64,000 nt of DNA, taken from Lachnospiraceae bacterium (GTDB lineage Bacteria > Bacillota > Clostridia > Lachnospirales > Lachnospiraceae). Made by a program: the position numbers and the translations under genes. The stretch covers positions 88,612-152,611 of the forward strand of contig JAETQH010000002.1 in assembly GCA_021770785.1 (NCBI GenBank), read 5' to 3'. Positions 19,774-27,693 of the stretch are shown piece after piece; the stretch's first letter is position 1, and each line of letters starts with the position of its first letter. The notes under the pieces were generated by a model. It was not told the origin of the DNA, did no database searches, and worked only from the letters and a program-made list of their open reading frames with translations.

Positions 19774-21738
19774 ATGAATTTAGGTACAGAAGCTCTGATG
19801 GGGAAAAATGCCGCCAGACAATACAATATTGCCGGAACCAGCAAAAACCGTTCCGCCCAGAGGCTCTCTAGCGGTTACCGCATTAACTCTGCGGCAGATG
19901 ACGCGGCAGGCTTAAGCATTTCCGAAAAAATGCGCAAACAGATTCGGGGGTTAGATAAAGCCTCCCAAAATATCAATGACGGCACCAGCTATGTGCAGGT
20001 GGCTGATGCTGCCTTAGCGGAAGTACAGTCTATGCTTCACCGTATCAGCGAACTGAGCATCCAGGCGTCTAACGATACCAACACAGCTGCGGACCGTCTT
20101 GCCATTGATAACGAAATTCAGGATTTAAAGCAGGAAATCAACCGGATTTTTGACACCACAGAATTTAACACCCAAAAAATCTGGGATACCAACGGAAACA
20201 ACCAGGTGCAGATTGGAACAGAGCCTGTACCTGCCGTAACCGCAAGATATCAAAATACCTCCCAGGCATTTTCGATTTCAGAGAACAACAAGTGGCTCAT
20301 CGCCTCCTCCGGCTACAAGGTCACCGCCACGAAAGACGATGGCATCCAAGTAAGCTGGACCGGCTATGACGGGAATCCATATGCCACTACAAACATCCCC
20401 TGGCCTTCCGCGGATTTAGCCGGAACTACTTTAAATATCGAAATCGGTAAATATTTAGATACCGCCACTTACCCGGCATTAGCAAATTCCGGCATTAACT
20501 TCCGGTTAAGCTATAATATTTCGGACGTGGCAACCCTAGATGACGTAGTGAATGCCATTAACGGCACTTCGTTTTCTTCTTCTACTTCTACGCCAACCGG
20601 GGCAAACATGATAACCTCCGACGGAGTCACCCGCTCGTCTTACAGCAAAAACGGTATCTCCGTAAGCTTTTCTTCCAGCATTAACTATACGGCACAGCTT
20701 GCGGCAGACCGCATTTTTCAGCTGGGATACACGGATACTGCGTTTATTGAGCCACTCACCACACAGCCGGATAATTTCAACCGGCCAGCCTCCGATACAG
20801 GAACATGGTCCGCCGGCTTTACGCTGGGTACTGCCGCAACCAACCCACTTGCCACCCCAAACTTTAACGGAACCGCAACCTCCTACACAACCTACTATTA
20901 CGGTTATGTCAATGAGCCAAACAATCCCAAGGTTCCCGGCACCGACAGAAACTACTGGTGGTATCACGACAGATATGGTTACTATACCCCCTCCCATACC
21001 CCGCAGGGTACCGGAGGCACACCCCAGTCTGCGGAAAACGCGCTGATTAATCCCGGTTCTTCCGAGCATCCGATTTCTTCCACCCAAATGGGAGGTCAGA
21101 TTCGTGTGGGATATTCCCTTATGGGAAACTATTCTGTCCCCATCGGAAGTTATTCTTCTATCGGCGGTCTCACCATGACTTTAACTGTAAAGCCGGACAC
21201 CACCTTAGATGACATCAAGGATTTGTTAGCCGATATTAAAACGGTAGATGTTTATGCCTCCGGTCTTGGCACTGCTTATTCCGGAAGCCAGTGGGTCAAC
21301 AAAATTATTCTGGATAAGCCTATCTACCAATCGGAAATCAGCCTGCATATCCAGACCAGCGATGTAGCATATGACCATATCGCCATTAATTACCGCTCCC
21401 TGCGATTGGGAAATCTGGGACTGTCGGACACCAATACCAAAACCCATGAGGAAGCCCAGAAAGCCATCGCCGCTTCCGCAGACGCCTTGGCTATTGTATC
21501 GGAGCAGCGTTCCCTTTTCGGGGCTTATCAGAACCGTTTAGAATCCGCACATAACACGGTGGGAAATACCGGAGAAAATGTACAAAGTGCAGAATCACGG
21601 CTCCGTGATGCCGATATGGCAGAAGAGATGATACGCTATTCTACGGCAAACATTCTCACCCAGACGGGTGAGGCTGTGATGGCCCAGTCTAACTCCAAAC
21701 TAAACCAGGTACTCTCCTTATTACAGTCAGTAGAATAG
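19774..21738 (+). CDS. flagellin with long variable region
   Basis: A 654-aa filament subunit exported through the flagellar type III system. The N-terminal D0/D1 region (about 1-140) has QRLSSGYRINSAADDAAGLS, then the helix ISEKMRKQIRGLDKASQNI. The C-terminal D1/D0 region (about 560-654) has TGENVQSAESRLRDADMAEE and ends ILTQTGEAVMAQSNSKLNQV. The central 400 residues are a surface-exposed variable domain rich in Thr/Ser and aromatics (YYYGYVNE, DRNYWWYHDRYGYYTPS), probable glycan sites. AGGAGGG precedes the ATG. It is driven by a sigma-28-like promoter and flanked by a glycosyltransferase. It could be the main filament protein. Confidence 0.93.
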   Translation: MNLGTEALMGKNAARQYNIAGTSKNRSAQRLSSGYRINSAADDAAGLSISEKMRKQIRGLDKASQNINDGTSYVQVADAALAEVQSMLHRISELSIQASNDTNTAADRLAIDNEIQDLKQEINRIFDTTEFNTQKIWDTNGNNQVQIGTEPVPAVTARYQNTSQAFSISENNKWLIASSGYKVTATKDDGIQVSWTGYDGNPYATTNIPWPSADLAGTTLNIEIGKYLDTATYPALANSGINFRLSYNISDVATLDDVVNAINGTSFSSSTSTPTGANMITSDGVTRSSYSKNGISVSFSSSINYTAQLAADRIFQLGYTDTAFIEPLTTQPDNFNRPASDTGTWSAGFTLGTAATNPLATPNFNGTATSYTTYYYGYVNEPNNPKVPGTDRNYWWYHDRYGYYTPSHTPQGTGGTPQSAENALINPGSSEHPISSTQMGGQIRVGYSLMGNYSVPIGSYSSIGGLTMTLTVKPDTTLDDIKDLLADIKTVDVYASGLGTAYSGSQWVNKIILDKPIYQSEISLHIQTSDVAYDHIAINYRSLRLGNLGLSDTNTKTHEEAQKAIAASADALAIVSEQRSLFGAYQNRLESAHNTVGNTGENVQSAESRLRDADMAEEMIRYSTANILTQTGEAVMAQSNSKLNQVLSLLQSVE

Positions 21739-21761
21739 AGCAGCTTTATAACCAGCAAATC

Positions 21762-21845
21762 GAGTAGGGAAGATTTTTCCCCTACTCGCCGCGCGCCCCA
21801 TGCGCCGCTTCAGTGGCACACTTCCTCTGCATGGGGCTGTGCATG
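21762..21845. repeat. two-hairpin intergenic repeat, copy 2
   Basis: First hairpin with 9-nt arms CGAGTAGGG (21761-21769) and CCCTACTCG (21780-21788). Second hairpin GCCCCATGC (21795-21803) and GCATGGGGC (21829-21837). The core GCCGCTTCAG...CTCTGCAT is shared with copy 1 at 12001-12083. It lies downstream of the flagellin stop, just before the shared terminator. Confidence 0.6.
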
Positions 21846-21850
21846 AAAAT

Positions 21851-21887
21851 ACCCGGAGAAAAACAGAATTTTCCGTTTTCTCCGGGT
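21851..21887. terminator. bidirectional terminator between two convergent flagellin genes
   Basis: Stem ACCCGGAGAAAA...GTTTTCTCCGGGT with a T-run on the plus strand and AT-rich sequence on the minus strand. It serves the flagellin on the left and the flagellinolysin on the right. Confidence 0.75.
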
Positions 21888-21891
21888 GTTT

Positions 21892-23787
21892 TTATGCCTG
21901 CAGTAATTGCAGAACACCTTCTCTGTCTTGGTTTGCCTGAGCCAACATGGACTGGGCTGCCTGAACAACAATATTGGCGCTGCTGTAAGTCACCATTTCC
22001 TCCGCCATATCAGTATCACGTATCTTCGACTCCGCAGCCTGCGTATTTTCCTCTGTATTTTCCAGATTGGAAATCGTTTTCTCCAGGCGGTTCTCCACTG
22101 CCCCATAGTAGGAACGGATAGCAGAAATCCCGTCAATCGCCTCATCCGCAATCGCTATAGAAGAAGTCGCCTTTTCAAAAGACATGACATCTATGCTTCT
22201 TCCCTTATATAACGCCTCGGAGGATGCGTCATAGGTATTCAATGCCACATATTGTCCGCCCAGCGCTCCCACCTGCAAATACAGCATACCGCCGCCACCG
22301 GTTACAACTGTTCCTGTTCCGCCGCCACCGGTTCCCGACGTCGTCCCCAAATCCGGGAAGGTGAAGCCGCTGCCATAATGATTTTTATAGGCGGTTGTGC
22401 CGGTGTCAATAACATAGCTGGCCGTATACTTTACGTTTCCGTTCAATACATCCTCTTCCTTTACCGACAGGTTAGACGCTACCACAGAGCCTGCACCGTC
22501 CTTTCCCCTGGCTGCAATAAAATCCTTCGTAAACTGTATTGCCCCGGCATCCTTTGCCACGTTTTTCTCAAAATCCTTGTAGCTAGTGTATGCTCCGCCG
22601 GAAATATCCCGAATCACCTGGCTCAAGGTATTTCCCGCAATCAGCTTTGACAATATGGTATTAATGCCGCTTCGCAGGCTTCCGGTACTGACCGTCCCCT
22701 GCCCGGAGGCTAACTGCCCCAGATAAAGGGTGCTTAAATATCCAGCCCCGTAAGGCATGGAAGCAGTCTGGGACAAATACGCCTTAATGTCTGCATCTGT
22801 AGAGGAAGAATTCAGGCTATAGGAGAACCAGCCGCTGTCCCCGCTGGCAGTCTGCGCCATCCCTTCCTTAAACCACTTGGGATAACCCTCTGAATTTTGC
22901 CCCAACATTCCTGCCGTCAAAGTGTCCTGCATAATCAGATGGGTCATCTCATGGGCAATGGTGGCCGCCAGTTCCCCATCATTATAATTATTGATATTAT
23001 AATCGGAGGTATCCACATTCATGGTGTATGTCATGACGGTTTCCGCCGATGACCAGCTAATGCTTAACTGCGCAGAAGCTAAGGTATTATTTGCTCCGTC
23101 AATATTAGCAAGGTTTAAGCCCACCTTTATCCCCGGCGAGGAAGCGCTTTTTAACGCCGGATAAGCCTTCATAATGGCATTTGCCGCCAACGCCGCCTGT
23201 TCCGCCGCATATGCTGCGATAACCGCCGAATCTCCGGTATAATTAGTGGTATTCGTCTCTGCACCGCTGTCCGGTGTCAGAACATTTCCGTCCTTATCAA
23301 TAAAATCCATGGTTACGGTAATGGTCTGGCTCAGACCACCCGCCGAGAGCATGTCAAAGGGACTGATCCCGTCTGTGGAAAAAACATGCAGCGTATTGTA
23401 TTGCGTGGTGGCGGAAATCCTGTCGATTTCCTGCGTCAGCTGGTCCACTTCCTCCTGTATGGCACGACGGTCTGCCTCCGTATTGGTGTCATTTGCCGCC
23501 TGTACACATAACTCCTTGCAGCGCTCCATCAAAGAGTGCATTTCCCCTAAAGCTCCCTCCGCCGTCCGGATATAGGAAACACCGTCTCCCGCATTATCCG
23601 CCGCCCTGTCTAACCCGCGTATCTGCCATCGCATTTTCTCGGAAATCGTAAGCCCCGCCGCGTCATCCGCGGAACGGTTGATACGGTATCCGCTTGACAG
23701 CCGCTCCGTTGATTTCTCTATTCTCTTTTTACCGGTAGAAACCTGACGCGCCGCATTTTCCGCCGTCATGTTGTGCATGATTACCAT
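21892..23787 (-). CDS. flagellinolysin: flagellin with inserted zinc metallopeptidase domain
   Basis: A 631-aa flagellin whose variable region is replaced by a peptidase. The N-terminal flagellin part (1-140: TERLSSGYRINRSADDAAGL, TISEKMRWQIRGLDRAADN) and C-terminal part (about 545-631: TEENTQAAESKIRDTDMAEE) are normal. Between them, residues about 190-400 carry HEMTH (279-283) and KWFKEGMAQ with Glu308, the zinc-binding HExxH...E set of gluzincin peptidases. This is the arrangement of the flagellinolysin family, in which the filament itself is proteolytic. A Gly/Thr/Val linker (SGTGGGGTGTVVTGGGG) follows the peptidase part. All three zinc ligands and the catalytic Glu280 are present, so it should be active. 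GGGGAAGGG precedes the ATG at 23787. Confidence 0.9.
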   Translation of the reverse strand: MVIMHNMTAENAARQVSTGKKRIEKSTERLSSGYRINRSADDAAGLTISEKMRWQIRGLDRAADNAGDGVSYIRTAEGALGEMHSLMERCKELCVQAANDTNTEADRRAIQEEVDQLTQEIDRISATTQYNTLHVFSTDGISPFDMLSAGGLSQTITVTMDFIDKDGNVLTPDSGAETNTTNYTGDSAVIAAYAAEQAALAANAIMKAYPALKSASSPGIKVGLNLANIDGANNTLASAQLSISWSSAETVMTYTMNVDTSDYNINNYNDGELAATIAHEMTHLIMQDTLTAGMLGQNSEGYPKWFKEGMAQTASGDSGWFSYSLNSSSTDADIKAYLSQTASMPYGAGYLSTLYLGQLASGQGTVSTGSLRSGINTILSKLIAGNTLSQVIRDISGGAYTSYKDFEKNVAKDAGAIQFTKDFIAARGKDGAGSVVASNLSVKEEDVLNGNVKYTASYVIDTGTTAYKNHYGSGFTFPDLGTTSGTGGGGTGTVVTGGGGMLYLQVGALGGQYVALNTYDASSEALYKGRSIDVMSFEKATSSIAIADEAIDGISAIRSYYGAVENRLEKTISNLENTEENTQAAESKIRDTDMAEEMVTYSSANIVVQAAQSMLAQANQDREGVLQLLQA

Positions 23788-23814
23788 ATTCCCTTCCCCT
23801 TTTTATCCTTTGCT

Positions 23815-23940
23815 AATCCTACATTCCTTTTTCCTGTGTTGTAACCTTTTTGCCACATTTCCAGACGCTTTTATTTTTCTTTTAATCCCACATTCCTTTT
23901 TCCTGCGTCGTAACCTTTTTGCCGCATTTCGGACATTTTA
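23815..23940. repeat. 69-nt-spaced direct duplication of the end of the zinc-ribbon gene
   Basis: Copy A (about 23816-23870) lies upstream of the flagellinolysin gene. Copy B (about 23885-23940) is the true 3' end of the zinc-ribbon gene. They share ATCC-ACATTCCTTTTTCCTG and GTAACCTTTTTGCC with a few substitutions. Copy A is thus a decayed duplicate of codons for the C-terminal CGKKVTTQEKGM segment. Confidence 0.7.
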
Positions 23941-24271
23941 ATTTTATCGGCTCCCGGTCCTCATATAGGCTTATCTCATGCTCTGCTTTTACGTTGCAGT
24001 CGCAGGTTCTTCCGTGAAAGGAAGTTCCATCTGTAAAAAGAACCTCCGGAACTGCCTGCAGCTGCCCACAATCCCGGCATTTTCCCAGACGGTAGCGGAA
24101 AGTCAGGTAATTTGATTTTTTCTCCAACGCCATTACCTTGACCGACCACAAATCCATCAAATCAAAATGGGAATATATTCGTTTTAATTTATAATCTTTC
24201 CTCCCGCAGCCCAAGGGAAATATCTGTTTGTATCCGCAGCCGGGGCAATGTACCTCACAGAGATAGCCCAT
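23882..24271 (-). CDS. zinc-ribbon protein of unknown function
   Basis: A 129-aa cytoplasmic protein with three cysteine clusters: CPGCGYKQIFPLGCG near residue 9, CRDCGQ near 65, and CPKCGKK near 113, suggesting two or more zinc knuckles. The middle is mixed alpha/beta with no recognisable catalytic site. GGAGG precedes the ATG. It lies between a CgeB-like glycosyltransferase and the flagellinolysin gene in the same direction and may be co-transcribed with both. Its 3' end is partly duplicated downstream. Confidence 0.6.
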   Translation of the reverse strand: MGYLCEVHCPGCGYKQIFPLGCGRKDYKLKRIYSHFDLMDLWSVKVMALEKKSNYLTFRYRLGKCRDCGQLQAVPEVLFTDGTSFHGRTCDCNVKAEHEISLYEDREPIKLKCPKCGKKVTTQEKGMWD

Positions 24272-24315
24272 TTCTTCCTCCTTCTCTCACCTGTATTTTC
24301 ATATTTACTTTCTGA

Positions 24316-25494
24316 CTATAAAAAGCATTCTACGAGATATTCTGCCCTGCTTTTCCACGTATGTCTCTCTTTTGCGGCAAGATATCCACAATCCGCCATC
24401 TCCTGTGTGGACGGCATGTGCCCAAACAAGTCAAACACCCGCTCCGGCAGCGCTGCCAAATCCTTCAGGGAAAACATCACCAGCTCTTTTCCGTCGGTAA
24501 ATTCCCGACGCAGATAGGTGGAAGCGTCCGTCACCACCGCGCTTCCCGCCAACATTCCGTTGAAAATCCGGTCATGTGCCCCTGCTTTAAACCAGGTCAT
24601 AGTATTGAGCACAATTTTACTGTCGTTCATCAAGGGCAATATCTGCGGTGCCAGCACCTTTCCGCCATAATCCAGACAAGGGTTATCACTCCATTCGCAC
24701 TGATCCCAGCCTGTCCCGTACGCCCGCACCCGGATACCATTTTCCACCAAAAGCCGCACTGCCTGCTCTCTGAAAAAGGAAGTGGCGTAGGAATCAAGGA
24801 AACGCATCTTTACAGTAATTTCCTGAATGCGCTGTTCTGAAATATCATTTCGCACGCTCCGCAAATATTCTTCTATGGCAGTTTCCGTTGTTTTTTCAGG
24901 ATGGCGCACCAGTTCGCCTAACACCTCCCGTGCCAATACGTCCCCGTCCACCTCCGGAATAGACGTAAAATCCGGTATCATTTTCGCCACCGTATAAATG
25001 GGAAGCGCCCCTGCATACAGTACATCTATGTTGCGCTCCGTCAAGGGTTTGTGTTTGCAGTGCAGCTCCACCCCTGCATGCGGGAGAAAATCGGTCTGCC
25101 GGATATTAGGGAAATAACGGCGAATATATTTCACATGGTTGCAATCCGTACAAAGCACAACGGATGTGTCCGGGGCTTTCCTTAAAGGCTTTTCGTAGTG
25201 GAAGGGGTGGTCCATCAGTATATTCAGGTACGGGATACGGTAGGTTTCCCAAAGATTGCGTCCGTCGGGTAAATCCAGGTTGTAACCGAGGTTGTTGAAA
25301 GTGACAACCGCAAACTTTTGGGATTTTTTATTCTCTGCTAAAAGTTCAAGCAATGCCTGCTTGCTGTGCTGCTGCATTCCTGCGTCGTACACAAACGAGC
25401 AGTAGCCCAGTTCCTCGAATGCATTTTTTAGTTCTCCGGTAAATAAATCAAGAGTGTCGTAGACACCGATGAAATAGATGATTGTTTTTTTCAT
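24316..25494 (-). CDS. CgeB-like glycosyltransferase (subtype B)
   Basis: A 392-aa GT-B type glycosyltransferase. The N-terminal part has TIIYFIGVYDTLDLFTGEL and YLNILMDHPFHYEKPL. The C-terminal Glyco_trans_1_2 region has IVLNTMTWFKAGAHDRIFN and LAGSAVVTDASTYLRREF with DGKELVMFSLKDLAALPERV. This layout matches the C-terminal half of the protein at 38743-40344 rather than the subtype A enzymes. The ATG has only a weak ribosome site (AAAGATAACA). It probably acts in the cytoplasm on flagellin before export; the sugar is unknown. It is directly downstream of the defence-like HNH gene by 25 nt. Confidence 0.78.
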   Translation of the reverse strand: MKKTIIYFIGVYDTLDLFTGELKNAFEELGYCSFVYDAGMQQHSKQALLELLAENKKSQKFAVVTFNNLGYNLDLPDGRNLWETYRIPYLNILMDHPFHYEKPLRKAPDTSVVLCTDCNHVKYIRRYFPNIRQTDFLPHAGVELHCKHKPLTERNIDVLYAGALPIYTVAKMIPDFTSIPEVDGDVLAREVLGELVRHPEKTTETAIEEYLRSVRNDISEQRIQEITVKMRFLDSYATSFFREQAVRLLVENGIRVRAYGTGWDQCEWSDNPCLDYGGKVLAPQILPLMNDSKIVLNTMTWFKAGAHDRIFNGMLAGSAVVTDASTYLRREFTDGKELVMFSLKDLAALPERVFDLFGHMPSTQEMADCGYLAAKERHTWKSRAEYLVECFL

Positions 25495-25519
25495 TGTTAT
25501 CTTTTTTTCCTAAACAGTA

Positions 25520-25921
25520 TTAAAATGCTTTGTAGTTATCACATTCACCCTTACAGCTATTTTTTTTACACTTCAAATCTTTTTCAAAATTTTTTACCAC
25601 AGGTTTTACAGCTGATACCCTCTTTTTTTCTCCAATTCTTTTTAAAGATTGATTGCAATATGGACATGCCAGTGAAATATTAGGCACACATTCTGTCAGG
25701 TATTCCTCATCAATACTTTTCTCTATACTATGCTCTAACTGTCCTATATTTACTCTATCATTTTTAAGAAACGCATAGCAATACATGCAATGGTTATCGC
25801 TCACTTTTCTCAAAAGCTGCTCTAAATTTTTTCCTGCTTTATTTTTATATCCATAATTTATCTTTTCCTGGTATTCAGGAATAAAATCCGGAATATCTAA
25901 TAAAAAAGGTTCTTCTGTCAA
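25520..25921 (-). CDS. HNH endonuclease, PtuB-like
   Basis: About 133 aa. The order is HCMYC, then QLEHSIEKS, then NISLACPYCNQSLKRIGEKK, the pattern of an HNH nuclease with two zinc CxxC pairs and a catalytic His in LEH. The GTG at 25930 overlaps the ATPase stop, but TTG at 25921 has GAGGAG 8 nt upstream and is preferred. Short, lysine-rich, with a Cys-rich end (CKKNSCKGEC). Together with the upstream ATPase it resembles the Septu (PtuA/PtuB) phage-defence pair, in which the HNH protein cuts nucleic acid when triggered. That role is inferred from the pairing. Confidence 0.75.
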   Translation of the reverse strand: MTEEPFLLDIPDFIPEYQEKINYGYKNKAGKNLEQLLRKVSDNHCMYCYAFLKNDRVNIGQLEHSIEKSIDEEYLTECVPNISLACPYCNQSLKRIGEKKRVSAVKPVVKNFEKDLKCKKNSCKGECDNYKAF

Positions 25922-25923
25922 AT

Positions 25924-26856
25924 CTACCACTCCTCAATTTGCTTTATAATCAGCTTCTGCGCCTTAGTCAAATTTTGATTTTTAACATCAGCTAACTTTT
26001 TCTCATCTTCACTTTCCCACACTCCTGATATTTTATTGTTCAAAAGAGCCCTTAATCTATCATCTATTTTCTCTTTTTCCGATTTCTCTCCATCCCTCTC
26101 CAATACCGCTTCAAATATGTCATACACCTGAGAAATACTGGAAAAATCCCCTGAATCAAGCACCTCAAACTCTCCATTTTGCAATAATATCAAATTAGCA
26201 TTTTCCGTATTTGCTACCAGATCTGCCGAATGAGTTGTGACTACAAAATTCAGTGCGGGAAACTTTTTTCGCAAAAACCCATAAATCTCTCCACAATTTT
26301 TTACAGACAAAAATTCATCAATTTCATCAATTACAACTATCCCAATCTTTTTCGTCTTTTCATAATATACTATCTCTATGAAAAGACGAAGCAATGCCTG
26401 ATATCCGCTTGATAAAGTTTCTTTCTCCCCATCTATATAAACTTCCCATCCAACGGTTCCACGTTTAATTTCAAATTGAATGTCCAAAAATTCTTTCATT
26501 AACTCATTCAACTCATCCGAATAATTTATATAAAAATCCTCGACAGCTTTGGGCGTTCCCCCATAATAAAAGGAATCTTTATGATTAAAATTGTCTTCCT
26601 TTAAACGATGTATATTAATTTCTTTAGAAAATAAAATCTCCTGTTCCCATTTTGACATAATCTGTGCGATATCAAAATAACGATTTACTGCATCAATAAA
26701 ATAATAGGAACTGCCATCGCTATCCTCTATCATTTTTTTCAGTATATCTGATTTACCGCTGGAATTATCTCCAATAATAATAGTATCGTTATATGGAAGC
26801 TTTCCCTCCAATAATATTCTACTCAACCGAATCAGCATATTCTGATAACAACTCAT
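25924..26856 (-). CDS. AAA/ABC-type ATPase, PtuA-like
   Basis: A 310-aa protein. Walker A GDNSSGKSD lies near residues 29-37; LSSGYQALLRLFIEIVYYEK is the ABC signature region; VVIDEIDEF is Walker B; and VVTTHSADL supplies the switch histidine. This is the AAA_15/AAA_21 group found in Septu and OLD-like defence systems. The ATG at 26856 has AGGTGG 10 nt upstream and overlaps the end of the preceding ORF by 38 nt, suggesting coupling. It is followed by, and overlaps or abuts, the HNH gene. ATPase motifs are complete. Confidence 0.8.
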   Translation of the reverse strand: MSCYQNMLIRLSRILLEGKLPYNDTIIIGDNSSGKSDILKKMIEDSDGSSYYFIDAVNRYFDIAQIMSKWEQEILFSKEINIHRLKEDNFNHKDSFYYGGTPKAVEDFYINYSDELNELMKEFLDIQFEIKRGTVGWEVYIDGEKETLSSGYQALLRLFIEIVYYEKTKKIGIVVIDEIDEFLSVKNCGEIYGFLRKKFPALNFVVTTHSADLVANTENANLILLQNGEFEVLDSGDFSSISQVYDIFEAVLERDGEKSEKEKIDDRLRALLNNKISGVWESEDEKKLADVKNQNLTKAQKLIIKQIEEW

Positions 26857-27151
26857 AAATCACTTTCCACCTCTTATTCATATTTGTAATAGATATGGTT
26901 CCGCCACCGGTTGTACTTTGAAATCTTTTATCCTTTAAAATCATTTCACACATCTCATCTGTAATTTCGATTTTTAAATTTATTTTTTCCCTTAAAACAA
27001 AAATTCCCTCTACTAACGATATATGTTTAAAATATTTTTTTGAAATATTCAAAGAATCAATGAATGTCCCCAAACTCCTTTGATATTCTTTTAAATCTCC
27101 TTTTGAAAAAGAAAATGACAGCTCCGCAAAATCATCAATTAAATCTTTCAC
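26819..27151 (-). pseudogene. C-terminal remnant of a DUF262 protein
   Basis: An ORF of 110 aa opening at GTG (27151) without a clear ribosome site. The frame is open further upstream, encoding an in-frame EYDGGEFKIPGYRNS segment, with no start codon. The sequence (LVEGIFVLREKINLKIEIT, STTGGGTISITNMNKRW, IYELLSEY) fits the C-terminal half of DUF262 proteins. It is in a different frame from the N-terminal part at 27174-27662. About 95 residues expected between the two are absent, so the whole gene has an internal deletion and not a simple frameshift. It may still be translated by coupling to the ATPase gene. Confidence 0.65.
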
Positions 27152-27173
27152 AGAATTTCGATACCCCGGAATT

Positions 27174-27662
27174 TTAAACTCTCCTCCATCGTATTCTACG
27201 AATTTCTATCGGAAGCGTTTGATAACTGATATCGCATTTTTCCTCTCCAAACTTCATAAAAAACTGTGTCGGAACAATATCATATTTTTCCTCCAATGCT
27301 TCCTCAAAATTCTTTGCATGATTAATATCAAGCTCACTGTAATCAAACCCATTTTCCTTAGGACTTTTAAAAAACTTCCCAATAAAATAGAAATAAAGGC
27401 TCATCACTCTCTGCTGGCCATCTAAAATTTCTAACTGCCCTTTTTCATTACGAAATGTATAAATTGGCGGGATAGGTAAATCCCTGACCAGAGAAGTTGC
27501 CAACTCCTCCACCTGCTCTTTTGTCCAACGATATTTCCGTTGATATTCCGGTATCACAAAAACATTTTCATGCACTCCTTCCACTAACGCTTTGAAGCCC
27601 ATATCTGTTTTATATTGCTGAATACTGATTTTATTGTATATTTCTAATAAAGAAGCTGCCAT
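27174..27662 (-). pseudogene. N-terminal fragment of a DUF262 protein
   Basis: A 162-aa ORF. IPEYQRKYRW (residues 37-46), PIPPIYTFRNEKG and LDGQQRVMSLYFYFIGKF (80-97) are hallmarks of DUF262, the family of GmrS/GmrD-like and BrxU-like restriction proteins, where the DGQQR motif binds or hydrolyses nucleotide. The frame ends abruptly after LPIEIRRIRWRRV, where intact relatives continue for more than 200 residues. AAGGGG precedes the ATG. It lies 31 nt after a glycosyltransferase gene and leads into the ATPase and HNH genes. Probably inactive unless the truncated domain keeps a function. Confidence 0.7.
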
Positions 27663-27693
27663 ACCGTATTCTCCCCTTTTATTTCAAACAATG

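Noticed and set aside
20536..21087. 183-codon minus-strand ORF opposite the long flagellin
   Set aside because: It lies wholly inside the flagellin coding region, has a random composition and no start signal; it is a shadow.
14538..23815. c-di-GMP or other known riboswitch upstream of flagellar genes
   Set aside because: I looked for conserved riboswitch cores (such as those of the GEMM class) in the intergenic regions and saw none. A covariance search would be decisive.
26819..27662. Simple one-base frameshift or sequencing error in the DUF262 gene
   Set aside because: Correcting one base does not join the halves properly; about 95 residues typical of the family are missing in between.
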